A stretch of 64,000 nt of DNA from Paracoccus tegillarcae (GCF_002847305.1 NZ_CP025408.1:2067001-2131000); one strand, 5' to 3'. Shown: positions 29,456 through 39,275, numbered from the stretch's first letter. Numbers and translations: made by a program. The notes: a model not told the origin generated them from the letters alone.

Positions 29456-30721
29456 ATGCCGATTCCTGCGAAATCCGGCCGTTATTCGGTCTTTGCCATC
29501 GCGCGCGAGGCCTTGCGCCAGCATCAGGGCTGGAATCGCGCCTGGGCCAGCCCCGAGCCCAAGGACCGCTATCAGGTGGTGATCGTCGGCGCGGGCGGGC
29601 ACGGATTGGCCACCGCCTACTATCTTGGCAAGAATTTCGGCATCACCGACATCGCGGTGATCGAAAAGGGCTGGCTGGGCGGCGGCAATACCGGCCGCAA
29701 CACCACCATCATCCGCAGCAATTACCTGCAGGACCCGTCGGCGGCGATCTATAACAAGTCGCTCAGCCTTTACGAAGGGCTGTCGCAGGATCTGAATTAC
29801 AACATCATGTTCAGCCCGCGCGGCCTGATCATGCTGGCCCAGACCGAGCATGAAAAGCGCGGCTACCTGCGTACGGTCTATGCCAATCACCTGCAGGGCG
29901 TCTCGACCGAATGGATCGAACCGGCGCGGGTAAAGGATCTGGTTCCGATCATGAACATCGACGGGCCGCGCTATCCGGTGCTGGGCGGCCTTTATCAGGC
30001 GCGCGGTGGCACGGCGCGCCATGACGCGGTCGCCTGGGGCTATGCGCGGGCCTGTTCCGACATGGGCATGCACATCATCCAGAATTGCGAGGTGACCGGC
30101 GTCGAGACAGAGGCCGGGCAGGTGCGCGCCGTCAACACTTCAAAGGGCCGGATCGGCTGTGACAAGCTGGCGCTGGTGGTGGCGGGTCATTCCAGCCAAC
30201 TGGCCGAGATGGCCGGCTTTCGCCTGCCCATCGAAAGCGTGGCGCTGCAGGCGCTGGTCAGCGAACCAATCAAACCCTGCATGGATGTGGTCGTCATGGC
30301 CAACACCGTGCATGGCTATCTGTCGCAATCGGACAAGGGCGAGATGGTGGTCGGCGGAGGCACCGACGGGTTCAACAATTTCACCCAGCGCGGATCGTGG
30401 CACCATGTCGAGGAAACCGTACGCGCTCTGGTTGAAACCTTTCCCATGCTCAGCCGGCTCAAGATGCTGCGCCAATGGGGCGGCATCGTGGACATGACCG
30501 GCGACCGCTCACCGATCCTGTCGACCACGCCGGTCGGCGGTATTTTCGTCAATTGCGGATGGGGCACCGGTGGCTTCAAGGCGATTCCCGGCAGCGGCTG
30601 GGCCATGGCCGAACTGATCGCAAACGGCACGCCGGGGGCATTATCGGCGGAATTCGGCCTGAATCGATTTCGGCAAGGGCGGTTTATCGACGAATCCGTG
30701 GCCGCAGGCGTGGCGCATTAA
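29456..30721 (+). CDS. soxB: Sarcosine oxidase subunit beta
   Basis: A 421-residue flavoprotein subunit of heterotetrameric sarcosine oxidase, which demethylates sarcosine to glycine, passing the methyl unit to tetrahydrofolate. The FAD loop VVIVGAGGHGLATAYYLG is near residue 41, and TARHDAVAWG carries His189 at the position expected for the covalent FMN. The ATG at 29456 is preceded by AGGGGG. An upstream TTGACA (29345-29350) may be the -35 of its promoter, but the -10 is unclear. First gene of the sox operon. Confidence 0.95.
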   Translation: MPIPAKSGRYSVFAIAREALRQHQGWNRAWASPEPKDRYQVVIVGAGGHGLATAYYLGKNFGITDIAVIEKGWLGGGNTGRNTTIIRSNYLQDPSAAIYNKSLSLYEGLSQDLNYNIMFSPRGLIMLAQTEHEKRGYLRTVYANHLQGVSTEWIEPARVKDLVPIMNIDGPRYPVLGGLYQARGGTARHDAVAWGYARACSDMGMHIIQNCEVTGVETEAGQVRAVNTSKGRIGCDKLALVVAGHSSQLAEMAGFRLPIESVALQALVSEPIKPCMDVVVMANTVHGYLSQSDKGEMVVGGGTDGFNNFTQRGSWHHVEETVRALVETFPMLSRLKMLRQWGGIVDMTGDRSPILSTTPVGGIFVNCGWGTGGFKAIPGSGWAMAELIANGTPGALSAEFGLNRFRQGRFIDESVAAGVAH

Positions 30722-30816
30722 ATGGGCCGGTTGATGAATGTCAGTTTTCAGGGAACCATAGAGGCGCTGGCCGAATTGAGCGGCGATAGCTTCTTAAAAC
30801 CAAAAAAGGGATACCC

Positions 30817-31107
30817 ATGGCCGATCAACCGAAAAACAATTCTCTCTGGTTCATTGTCGGCGGCATTCTGGTCGCGGTGCTGGTTCTGTTCTTCTTCATG
30901 TCGGGCGACGATGATGTCGCAACGACCGATGCAGGCGGCGACACCACCGTTACCGTTGAAACCGACGATGCAGCCGATGCAGCAGCCGACGCGGCAGATG
31001 ATGCAGCCGACGCAGCCGGTGATGCGGCCGACGCAGCTGCCGATGCGGCAGGCGACGCAGCCGACGCGACGGTCGACGCGACCGAGCCGGCTCCGGCTTC
31101 CAACTGA
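30817..31107 (+). CDS. Small membrane-anchored Ala/Asp-repeat protein
   Basis: A 96-residue protein, not assigned to a family. Residues 9-29 are one hydrophobic helix (SLWFIVGGILVAVLVLFFFM region), followed by DDDVATTDAGGDTT and about 45 residues built from DAADAA-type units (Ala, Asp and a few Gly). The tail would form an acidic helix on the periplasmic side if the N-terminus is inside. AAAAAAGGG precedes the ATG at 30817. It sits between soxB and soxD, where the operon normally has no gene. Strong codon periodicity and a good ribosome site argue that it is real. Confidence 0.7.
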   Translation: MADQPKNNSLWFIVGGILVAVLVLFFFMSGDDDVATTDAGGDTTVTVETDDAADAAADAADDAADAAGDAADAAADAAGDAADATVDATEPAPASN

Positions 31108-31212
31108 TCTTGCCCAGAGCGGTCGGCAGCTGCCGCACTCGCTCTGGTTGAGAATGTCTTGCAGGTCCGGGGGTGTCATGCCCTCGGATTTCGCATGTCA
31201 AAGGGGGGCGTG

Positions 31213-31548
31213 ATGGCGATTGACCAGGGCGCCGCCCAGATGATGCGCGAAGATCTTGCCGCGCTGGACGGCATCTCCGAGAAAAAGATGTTCGGCGGTC
31301 TGGGCTATATGCGCGGTGGCCACATGCTGACCGGCGTGGTGTCACATGGCGCGCTGCTCTACCGTGTGGGCAAGACCCGTCAGGATGTGGCGCTGGATCT
31401 GCCCGGCGTGTCGATGATGCAGGGCAATGGCCGCACCATGGGTGGTTTCGTCATCCTGCAGGGCGATGCGCAGGCCGATGACGATCTGCGCGCAAGATTG
31501 CTGTCCATGGCGCTGGAAAATGCCGCCGAACTGCCCCCGAAGGAGTAA
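31213..31548 (+). CDS. TfoX N-terminal domain protein
   Basis: A 111-residue protein with only the TfoX_N domain: EKKMFGGLGYMRGGHML is the typical MFGG motif, followed by LYRVGKTRQD and a GGFVILQG strand. Full TfoX/Sxy regulators of competence also have a C-terminal domain, which is missing; short versions are common and of unknown function. GGGGGG precedes the ATG at 31213. It lies three bases before soxD. Confidence 0.8.
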   Translation: MAIDQGAAQMMREDLAALDGISEKKMFGGLGYMRGGHMLTGVVSHGALLYRVGKTRQDVALDLPGVSMMQGNGRTMGGFVILQGDAQADDDLRARLLSMALENAAELPPKE

Positions 31549-31551
31549 CCG

Positions 31552-31875
31552 ATGCTGATGCTGACCTGCCCCTATTGTGACGTTGCTGCCGAGGAAACCG
31601 AGTTGCTGCCCGGCGGCGAGGCGCATCTGACGCGCATGGGCCCCGGCAGTTCGGATGAACAGTTCGAATCCTACATGTTCGACCGCGCCAACCCCAGGGG
31701 CGTGCATTTCGAACGCTGGCGCCATGCCTATGGCTGCGGCAAATGGTTTCTGGCCGCCCGCGACACCGCGACCTTGCAGGTCTATGCGACCTACAAGGCA
31801 CAGCACCCCGAAGCGCCCGCCGATGTCATCTCGGCCATTCAGGCCGCCCACCCCGACTGGACACCGAACACATGA
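31552..31875 (+). CDS. soxD: Sarcosine oxidase subunit delta
   Basis: A 107-residue zinc-binding subunit of heterotetrameric sarcosine oxidase. The zinc ligands are CPYC near the N-terminus and a later HAYGCGKWF segment. GAAGGAG before the ATG fixes the start MLMLTCPYC. Its stop overlaps the soxA start (ATGA), so the two are coupled. Confidence 0.93.
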   Translation: MLMLTCPYCDVAAEETELLPGGEAHLTRMGPGSSDEQFESYMFDRANPRGVHFERWRHAYGCGKWFLAARDTATLQVYATYKAQHPEAPADVISAIQAAHPDWTPNT

Positions 31876-34802
31876 GCCAGACCCGTCCCTTCCGATTGCC
31901 GCAGGGCGGTCGCCTGATCGACCGCGCCTATCAGGTGCCGTTCCGCTTTGATGGTCGTCACTTGCGCGGATTGCAGGGCGATACGCTGGCCTCTGCACTG
32001 CTGGCCAATGGCCAGATGATGATGGGCCGGTCGTTCAAATATCACCGCCCGCGCGGCCCCGTCGCCTCGGGCGCCGAGGAACCCAATGCCCTCTTTGGGC
32101 TGGGCCAGGGCGGTCGGTTCGAACCGAACCAGCGCGGCACCACCACGGAATTGTTGCAGGGGATGGTCCTGCGCAGCCAGAACTGCTGGCCCTCGCTGGA
32201 CGCTGATATCGGCGCGGTGAACAGTTGGCTGTCGCCGATGTTCCCGGCTGGCTTCTACTACAAGACATTCATCCACCCGCGCCCGTTCTGGAAACACCTG
32301 TTCGAGCCGGTGATCCGCCACAGCGCCGGTCTGGGCCGCGCCCCCACCAAGGCCGATCCCGACAGCTACGAGCAGGCCTATGATTTCGCGGATGTGGTCG
32401 TCGTCGGTGGCGGCGTCGCCGGGCTGGAGGCCGCGTTGAAGGCCGCCAAGGGGCGCACCCGCGTGCTGGTGATGGAACAATCATCGCATTGGGGCGGTCG
32501 CACGCCGGTTGATCACACGGGCGGCGAGGCGCGGATCGCGGAATTGCTGGACCAGCTGCGCGCCAAGAAACACGTCACCCTGCGCCGCAATTGCATGGCA
32601 ACAGGGCTCTACGATCATGGCTATCTGCTGGCCCGCGAGGCGCTGGCCGATCACGACCCCAATCAGGGCATCCCGCGCCAGCGCCTGTGGCGCATCCGCA
32701 CGGGGCAGGTGATCGTTGCCACCGGCGCGCTGGAACGCCCGCTGGCATTCGCCGGCAATGATGTGCCCGGCGTGATGCTGGCCTCGGCCATGCGCGACTT
32801 TATCGTCGATTACGGCGTCGCACCGGGGCAGCGCATCGTCGTGGTCACCAATAATGACGACGCCTACCGCACCGCCCTGATCGCCGCCGAGGCGGGGCTC
32901 GAGGTGGCAGCCATCATCGACGCGCGCCCAGATGCCGATGGCGAATTGCCGCAGGCCGCGCGGGCGCAGAACATCCCCGTGCTGACCGGCACCGGCATTG
33001 CCAAGATCAAGGGCGGGCGTCAGGTCGAGGGCGTGACCATCTGCGACCAGTCCGGCGAAGGAAAATCGACCGGCGGGCTTGATTGCGACGCAGTGGCCAT
33101 GTCGGGCGGCTGGTCGCCGGTCGTGCATCTTTACAGCCATTGCGGCGGCAAGCTGCTCTGGGACGAGGATCACGCCATGTTCCGCCCCGATGCCAGCCGC
33201 CCGCCGCTGGGCGCGGACGGGCAGGGCAATGTCACCGCAACCGGCGCCGCGAATGGCGATCTGCGCTCCGCCGGCGATCTGGAACGCACCGAGGCGCCGA
33301 CCATGCCCGTCTGGGTCATGCCCGCTGCGGCGCCCTACCGGATGCGCGCGAAAATGTGGCTGGATTATCAGAACGATGTGAAAGTCACCGATGTCGAGCT
33401 GGCCGCGCGCGAAGGCTACGCCTCGGTCGAGCACACCAAACGCTACACCACGCTGGGCATGGCGACCGATCAGGGCAAGATCAGCAACATCAACGGCCTC
33501 GCGGTGCTGTCCAATGCGCTGAACCAGCCGATTCCGCAGACCGGCACCACCACCTTCCGCCCGCCCTATACGCCGCTGACCCTGGCCACCATCGCCGCCG
33601 ATGCACGCGGCGAGGCGTTCCAACCGCTGCGCAAGACGCCGATGCACGCCTGGCATCAGGGCAAGGGCGCCTCTTGGGAACCCGTTGGCCAGTGGCGCCG
33701 GCCCTATTGCTACCCGCGCGCGGGCGAAGACCGCCACGCTGCCGTCACGCGCGAGATAAAGGCCGTGCGCAAGGGCGTTGGCACGCTGGATGCCAGCACG
33801 CTGGGCAAGATCCTCGTCAAGGGTCCGGATGCGGGCCGCTTCATGGACATGATGTACACCAACATGATGTCCACGCTGCCGGTCGGCAAATGCCGCTATG
33901 GGCTGATGTGCAGCGAGAACGGCTTTCTGATGGATGACGGCGTCGTCGCGCGGCTGTCGGATGACACCTGGCTCTGCCACACCACCACCGGCGGGGCCGA
34001 GCGTATCCACGGCCATATGGAAGACTGGCTGCAATGCGAATGGTGGGACTGGCAGGTCTATACCGCCAATGTCACCGAACAATATGCCCAGATCGCCGTC
34101 GCCGGCCCCAAGGCGCGTGAATTGCTGGGCCGTCTGGGCGGCGATATCGACCTGTCACAAGAGGCGCTGCCCTTCATGCAATGGGCCGAGGGCGAATTGG
34201 CCGGCATGCCCGTCCGCGTCTTTCGCATCAGCTTCTCGGGCGAGCTCAGTTTCGAGATCGCCGCACCCGCCGGGCGCGGGCTGGAACTGTGGGAAAAACT
34301 GCACGAGGTCGGCACCGATCTGGGCGTGACCCCCTACGGCACCGAGGCGATGCACATCATGCGCGCCGAAAAGGGCTATATCATGATCGGCGACGAAACC
34401 GATGGCACGGTGATCCCGCAGGATCTGGGCCTTGGCTGGGCGATCAGCAAGAAAAAGACCGACTATATCGGCAAGCGCGCGCAAACGCGCAGCCACATGA
34501 CCGACGGTCGCCGCTGGCAATTGGTCGGGCTGGAAAGCGTCGATGGGCAGATGATCCCCGATGGCGCCTATGCGGTCGATGAGGGCGAGAACGACAACGG
34601 TCAGCGCAACGTGCAGGGGCGCGTGACCTCGACCTATCATTCGCCGACGCTGGACCAGCCGATTGCCATGGGTCTGGTGCGTCATGGCCGCGACCGGATG
34701 GGGCAGGTGATCGAGTTCGCGACCCCGGCGGGGCAAAGCATCCGTGCGCGCATCACCGACCCGGTCTTCTACGACAAAGACGGAGGCCGGTTGAATGGCT
34801 GA
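31872..34802 (+). CDS. soxA: Sarcosine oxidase subunit alpha
   Basis: A 976-residue subunit. In order: a ferredoxin-like N-terminal fold (GDTLASALLANG, FKYHRPRG), an NAD-binding dinucleotide fold with VVVVGGGVAGLEAALKAAKG at about 177, a middle domain, and a C-terminal aminomethyltransferase-like tetrahydrofolate domain (about 610-976) with KGYIMIGDETDGT. It binds NAD and passes the methyl unit to folate. The length is typical. It overlaps soxD by four and soxG by eight bases. Confidence 0.95.
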   Translation: MSQTRPFRLPQGGRLIDRAYQVPFRFDGRHLRGLQGDTLASALLANGQMMMGRSFKYHRPRGPVASGAEEPNALFGLGQGGRFEPNQRGTTTELLQGMVLRSQNCWPSLDADIGAVNSWLSPMFPAGFYYKTFIHPRPFWKHLFEPVIRHSAGLGRAPTKADPDSYEQAYDFADVVVVGGGVAGLEAALKAAKGRTRVLVMEQSSHWGGRTPVDHTGGEARIAELLDQLRAKKHVTLRRNCMATGLYDHGYLLAREALADHDPNQGIPRQRLWRIRTGQVIVATGALERPLAFAGNDVPGVMLASAMRDFIVDYGVAPGQRIVVVTNNDDAYRTALIAAEAGLEVAAIIDARPDADGELPQAARAQNIPVLTGTGIAKIKGGRQVEGVTICDQSGEGKSTGGLDCDAVAMSGGWSPVVHLYSHCGGKLLWDEDHAMFRPDASRPPLGADGQGNVTATGAANGDLRSAGDLERTEAPTMPVWVMPAAAPYRMRAKMWLDYQNDVKVTDVELAAREGYASVEHTKRYTTLGMATDQGKISNINGLAVLSNALNQPIPQTGTTTFRPPYTPLTLATIAADARGEAFQPLRKTPMHAWHQGKGASWEPVGQWRRPYCYPRAGEDRHAAVTREIKAVRKGVGTLDASTLGKILVKGPDAGRFMDMMYTNMMSTLPVGKCRYGLMCSENGFLMDDGVVARLSDDTWLCHTTTGGAERIHGHMEDWLQCEWWDWQVYTANVTEQYAQIAVAGPKARELLGRLGGDIDLSQEALPFMQWAEGELAGMPVRVFRISFSGELSFEIAAPAGRGLELWEKLHEVGTDLGVTPYGTEAMHIMRAEKGYIMIGDETDGTVIPQDLGLGWAISKKKTDYIGKRAQTRSHMTDGRRWQLVGLESVDGQMIPDGAYAVDEGENDNGQRNVQGRVTSTYHSPTLDQPIAMGLVRHGRDRMGQVIEFATPAGQSIRARITDPVFYDKDGGRLNG

Positions 34803-35313
34803 ACCCCTCGCCACCATCACCGCAGCCGAAGGGCTGGGCATGATCACGATCCGCGCCGATCTGGACCGCGCTGGCGATGCCATCGCCGCGGCCGCAGGTC
34901 TGGCGATCCCTGAGGCCACGCGCATCACCACCGATGGCAGCCGCAGTCTGGGCTGGATGTCACCGGATGAACTGCTGCTGATCCTGCCCACAGGCGAGAC
35001 CGCGCAGGCCATCGCCGATCTGGAACAGGCACTGACCGGCGTACACGCGCTGATCGCCGATGTGTCCGAGATGCGGGCGGTCTTTGACGTGACCGGCGCC
35101 AAGCCCGAACAGGCACTGGCCAAGCTGTGCCCCGTCGAATTCGCATCCATGCCCAAGGACGGCCTGCGCCGCACCCGCGCCGCGCAAACGGCCGTGGCGT
35201 TCTGGCGGCAGAACAAGGGTTTTCGCATCATCGGCTTTCGCTCGACCGGCGATTACCTGCGCCTGATCCTGGAAAACGCGGCCATCGCGGGCAGTGATCT
35301 GGACCCGCGCTAG
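34795..35313 (+). CDS. soxG: Sarcosine oxidase subunit gamma
   Basis: A 172-residue subunit with the GcvT-like fold of SoxG: LGWMSPDELLLILP, VSEMRAVFDVTG and a C-terminal FRSTGDYLRLILE segment. It shields the folate site of the alpha subunit. It overlaps soxA by eight bases and ends the operon; folate-cycle partner genes do not follow here. Confidence 0.92.
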   Translation: MAEPLATITAAEGLGMITIRADLDRAGDAIAAAAGLAIPEATRITTDGSRSLGWMSPDELLLILPTGETAQAIADLEQALTGVHALIADVSEMRAVFDVTGAKPEQALAKLCPVEFASMPKDGLRRTRAAQTAVAFWRQNKGFRIIGFRSTGDYLRLILENAAIAGSDLDPR

Positions 35314-35467
35314 GCGGGCAGGACCGGTTCAGCCCGGCTGCCTGATGGTGGCCGCGCGCCCGGTTGCGCCTGCTGATTGATGCGGATGCGACGCCCACCC
35401 CGCCGCAAGCAGGCTAGGTCGCCGCCGCACAAAATGCTACGCTGCCCCGACCGAAAAGGGGTAGGAC

Positions 35468-36622
35468 ATGGCTGAACTGAGCATCCTCGTGGGAACGACC
35501 AAGGGCGCGTTTCTGGTCTCGGGCGACGCGGATCGCAGCGATTGGCGCGTCAGCGGACCCTATTGCGATGGCTGGCCCATCAATCACATCATCGGCGATC
35601 CGGCCAGCGGCACGATCTGGGCCGGCGGCGGCGGCGATTGGCATGGCGCGGGCATCTGGCGATCCGATGACGGCGGCAAAAGCTGGGCGCTGACCCGGCT
35701 CAGCAAAGGCATGATGGACGATTGGGCGGCGGATGACGCCGATTTCGCGCAGATGATCGGCTGGACCGATGAACCCCTGCCGTTCACGGACGAGTTCCAG
35801 CAGATCTGGTCACTGGGCCTTGTGGATGGGCGGCTTTATGCCGGCACGAAACCGGCACGATTGCTGGTCAGCCAGGATCGCGGCGACAGCTTTGAACGCC
35901 TCGACGGCCTGACCGATCACCCCTCATTCGATAGCTGGAACCCCGGTGCCGCCGGGCTGGTCCTGCACACCATCGTCGGCGATCCGACCGATCCGGCGCG
36001 CCTGTGGATCGGCATTTCCGCCGCCGGCGTGTTCCAGACCGACGATAGCGGCCAGACCTGGACGCGCCGCAACCGCCTCTCCAACGCGGAAAGCTGCGGT
36101 CACCATCACCACCCCGCCGCCCCCCGCGACGGAGAGGTCGGCCATTGCGTGCACAACCTGGTGCGCGCGCCGGGCGATGGGCAGTTGCTCTATCAGCAAA
36201 ATCACCACGGCGTCTGGCGATCCCCCGATGGCGGCCGCAGTTGGGAGGACATCACCGAGGGTCTGCCCTCGACCTTCGGCTTTCCCATCCATGTCCACCC
36301 GCGTGACCCGCAAACGCTCTGGACCCTGCCGCTGAACGGCGACAGCATCGGCCGCTTTCCACCGGATGCCGCCGCTGCCGTCTGGCGCTCGTCCGACGGC
36401 GGGCAAAGCTGGCAGGCGCAGCGTGACGGGCTGCCCCAGGCCGCATGCTACTTTACCGTGCTGCGACAGGCGATGGCCGGTGACCGCCGCGATCCGGCAG
36501 GCGTCTATTTCGGCACCAATAGCGGCTCTGTCTTTGCCACGCGCGATGAAGGCAACCACTGGTCCGAGATCGCCCGCCACCTGCCCACGATCCTGTCCGT
36601 CGAGGTGCTCGACCGCGCCTGA
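35468..36622 (+). CDS. BNR/Asp-box repeat beta-propeller protein
   Basis: A 384-residue protein without signal peptide. It has six Asp-box motifs of the form SxDxGxxW: SDDGGKSW, SQDRGDSF, TDDSGQTW, SPDGGRSW, SSDGGQSW and TRDEGNHW, indicating a sialidase-like beta-propeller. The catalytic Arg triad of true sialidases is not evident, so it is more likely a member of the cytosolic BNR/exo-alpha-sialidase-like group of unknown function. AAAAGGGG precedes the ATG. Confidence 0.75.
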   Translation: MAELSILVGTTKGAFLVSGDADRSDWRVSGPYCDGWPINHIIGDPASGTIWAGGGGDWHGAGIWRSDDGGKSWALTRLSKGMMDDWAADDADFAQMIGWTDEPLPFTDEFQQIWSLGLVDGRLYAGTKPARLLVSQDRGDSFERLDGLTDHPSFDSWNPGAAGLVLHTIVGDPTDPARLWIGISAAGVFQTDDSGQTWTRRNRLSNAESCGHHHHPAAPRDGEVGHCVHNLVRAPGDGQLLYQQNHHGVWRSPDGGRSWEDITEGLPSTFGFPIHVHPRDPQTLWTLPLNGDSIGRFPPDAAAAVWRSSDGGQSWQAQRDGLPQAACYFTVLRQAMAGDRRDPAGVYFGTNSGSVFATRDEGNHWSEIARHLPTILSVEVLDRA

Positions 36623-36795
36623 GCCTGCTCTGTCGGCCAAAAACCCCGCAGGCAGCGCGCGCCGGCATCGTCCAAAGGGTGCAGACGGCCATTTCTGCAG
36701 CCCCCAAATGGAACCGCGCTTCGGCCCTTGCGTTGATCTGCCGAATGCGGGACTTTGCGCCCGACACTGCGAAATCCCACTGAAAGGACAGGAAA

Positions 36796-37395
36796 ATGGC
36801 TTTTAAGCTTCCCGATCTTCCCTATGCCCACGACGCACTTGCCTCGGCTGGCATGTCCAAGGAAACGCTGGAATATCATCACGATATTCACCACAAGGCC
36901 TATGTAGACAACCTCAACAAGGCGATTGACGGCACCGAATGGGCCGATAAATCGCTCGAGGAAATCGTCACCGGCAATTTCAAGGACGGTGCGGTTGCGC
37001 AGAATGGCATCTTCAACAATGCCAGCCAGCATTGGAACCACAGCCAGTTCTGGGAAATGATGTCCGGTGAGGCCAATGCAATGCCGGGCGAGGTGGAAAA
37101 AGCCCTGAACGACGCCTTTGGCTCGGTCGCCAAATTCAAGGAAGAATTCAGCGCCGCCGGCGGCGGTCAGTTCGGTTCGGGCTGGGCCTGGCTGGTGAAG
37201 GACAAGGATGGCAGCCTCAAGGTCACCAAGACCGAAAACGGCGTCAACCCGCTGTGCTACGGCCAGACCGCGCTGCTGGGCTGCGATGTGTGGGAACACA
37301 GCTATTACATCGACTTCCGCAACAAGCGTCCGGCCTATCTGACCAACTTCCTCGACAAGCTGGTCAATTGGGAAAACGTCGCCTCGCGCATGTAA
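36796..37395 (+). CDS. sodB: Superoxide dismutase [Fe]
   Basis: A 199-residue iron-type superoxide dismutase of the cytosol. The four metal ligands are His28 (EYHHDIHH), His82 (WNHSQFW), Asp164 and His168 (DVWEHSYYIDF). Gln78 in ASQHW is at the Fe-type position. The stop codon is immediately followed, without a gap, by the ATG of a metallophosphoesterase, so the two are probably cotranscribed. Confidence 0.96.
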   Translation: MAFKLPDLPYAHDALASAGMSKETLEYHHDIHHKAYVDNLNKAIDGTEWADKSLEEIVTGNFKDGAVAQNGIFNNASQHWNHSQFWEMMSGEANAMPGEVEKALNDAFGSVAKFKEEFSAAGGGQFGSGWAWLVKDKDGSLKVTKTENGVNPLCYGQTALLGCDVWEHSYYIDFRNKRPAYLTNFLDKLVNWENVASRM

Positions 37396-38283
37396 ATGCC
37401 GACCAGACGCACTGTTCTGCGGGGCCTGCTGGGACTGTTCCTGGCAGGCCTTTTCGTATCGGCCTGGGCGTTCTTCATCGAACCGGCCCTGCGCCTGCGG
37501 GTCAAACGTCACCGCATCACCCGCGACGACTGGACGGCGGCGCCCCTGCGCATCGCGGTCATCGCCGATCTGCATGTGGGCGAGCCCTTCGTGACCCTGC
37601 GGCGCGTGGAAAAGATCGTCGCCCGCACCAATGCGCTGAAACCCGACCTGATCGTCCTCTTGGGCGATTACGCGGCGGGGCATCGCTTCATCACCAAGCC
37701 GCTGGCGATTGCCGATGTCGCACCGCGCCTTGCTCGGCTGACCGCGCCGCAGGGCGTTTTCGCGATTCTCGGCAATCATGACTGGTGGGACGACCGGGCC
37801 GCCCAAAAGCGCGGCGGCGGACCTAATCTCTATGCCACCGCGCTAGAGGAAAACGGCATCCCGGTCCTGTCCAACCGCGCAATCCGGCTGGATCAGATCT
37901 GGCTGGCCGGGCTTGAGGATCAACTGGCGATTCTCGGCGGCGCGCGCGGGCTGATCGGGCTGGACGATCTGGCGGGCACCATGGCCCAGATCGGCGCGGA
38001 TGGCGCGCCCGCCATCCTGCTGGCGCATGAGCCTGACATCTTTCCGCAGGTGCCAGACCGCATCGCGCTGACGCTCTCGGGTCATACTCATGGCGGACAG
38101 GTGCGATTATTCGGCTGGTCGCCGGTGGTCCCGTCGCGCTATGGGAACCGATACGCCTATGGCCATGTTAAAGAACAGGGGCGCGATCTGGTCGTATCGG
38201 GGGGCATCGGTTGTTCGATAGCGCCCGTGCGGCTGGGGGTCACGCCCGAGATAACCTTGATCGAGATTACGGGGACAGCATGA
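37396..38283 (+). CDS. Metallophosphoesterase, first of a tandem pair
   Basis: A 295-residue calcineurin-like phosphoesterase of the YaeI/YkuE type. Metal-site motifs in order are ADLHVG, LLGDY, LGNHDWW, LLAHEPD and SGHTHGGQV. The N-terminus (TRRTVLRGLLGLFLAG) is a hydrophobic segment behind twin Arg, so export or anchoring on the outer face of the inner membrane is likely. Related enzymes act on membrane lipids such as UDP-diacylglucosamine-like substrates, but the substrate here is unknown. It starts directly after the sodB stop and overlaps the second copy by four bases. Confidence 0.85.
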   Translation: MPTRRTVLRGLLGLFLAGLFVSAWAFFIEPALRLRVKRHRITRDDWTAAPLRIAVIADLHVGEPFVTLRRVEKIVARTNALKPDLIVLLGDYAAGHRFITKPLAIADVAPRLARLTAPQGVFAILGNHDWWDDRAAQKRGGGPNLYATALEENGIPVLSNRAIRLDQIWLAGLEDQLAILGGARGLIGLDDLAGTMAQIGADGAPAILLAHEPDIFPQVPDRIALTLSGHTHGGQVRLFGWSPVVPSRYGNRYAYGHVKEQGRDLVVSGGIGCSIAPVRLGVTPEITLIEITGTA

Positions 38284-39275
38284 AACCACCATCAAGACGC
38301 AAAAGCATTCTGCCCAGCCTGGGTCTGGCTGGTTTGGCCGGGTTGGCTGCCTATGCGCTGTGGTGGGAACCCGCGATGATGCTGCGCGTCGTGCGCTGGC
38401 GGGTCGAACTGCCCGAATGGCGCGGCCGTCGCCCGCAACGTCTTGTGATCATCAGCGATCTTCATGCCGGCTGGCCGCATATCAGCCTGAACCGGGTCAG
38501 CCGAATCGTCGACCGGGCCAATTCGCTGCAACCCGATGTGGGCATCCTGCTGGGCGATTTCAGCGCCGCGCATCCCTTTACCCTTGGTGGCACCGGCAAG
38601 CGTGAGATCATCGCACGTCTGACCGCCCTGGACGCGCCGGGCGGGAACTGGGCTGTGGTCGGCAATCATGACTGGTGGCAGGACAAAGAGGCGCAGGCAC
38701 GCCGTCAGGGCCCGATCGAGGCCGAGCTTGAACTGGAACGCGCCGGCATCCCCGTTCTCGACAACAAATCCGTGCGCATTGGCGGTCAGGACGGTTTCTG
38801 GCTGGCCGGCGTGGGCGAACAGCGCCCCTTTGACGAGGGGCCGGACAGTGTCGGCATGGACGATCTGGACCTGGCGCTGGATGATGTGACCGATGACGCG
38901 CCGGTGGTGCTGCTGGCCCATGAGCCCGATCTTTTCGACCATCTGGGCAAGGCCCGGCGCCGCGTGTCGCTGACCCTGTCGGGGCATACGCATGGCGGGC
39001 AGGTCCGCATCGGGGGCGGTGCGCCGCTGATCATGGCCTCGGATAACGAGAAATGGTCCTGGGGCCGCTATGACGACGACGATGGCCGGGTGCTGGTCGT
39101 CTCGGGCGGGATCGGCTGCTCGGTCCTGCCGATGCGGCTTGGTGTGCCGCCCGAAATCACCGTGGTCGATCTGGCGCCGCCTTCGCCCGGTGCCGACGAA
39201 GAGGCCGCCGAAGCCCGAGAGCGCTTTGACGATCTGCGCGATCAGGGCAAGATGGAGACCGGCCCCGAAAACTGA
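38280..39275 (+). CDS. Metallophosphoesterase, second of a tandem pair
   Basis: A 331-residue paralogue of the preceding gene with the same motifs: SDLHAG, LLGDFS, VGNHDWW, LLAHEPD and SGHTHGGQV. It has a hydrophobic N-terminal helix (residues about 10-30) and an extra acidic C-terminal tail of about 35 residues rich in Glu, Ala, Asp and Arg. The ATG at 38280 overlaps the stop of the first copy (ATGA). The pair looks like an old tandem duplication. Confidence 0.85.
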   Translation: MKPPSRRKSILPSLGLAGLAGLAAYALWWEPAMMLRVVRWRVELPEWRGRRPQRLVIISDLHAGWPHISLNRVSRIVDRANSLQPDVGILLGDFSAAHPFTLGGTGKREIIARLTALDAPGGNWAVVGNHDWWQDKEAQARRQGPIEAELELERAGIPVLDNKSVRIGGQDGFWLAGVGEQRPFDEGPDSVGMDDLDLALDDVTDDAPVVLLAHEPDLFDHLGKARRRVSLTLSGHTHGGQVRIGGGAPLIMASDNEKWSWGRYDDDDGRVLVVSGGIGCSVLPMRLGVPPEITVVDLAPPSPGADEEAAEARERFDDLRDQGKMETGPEN

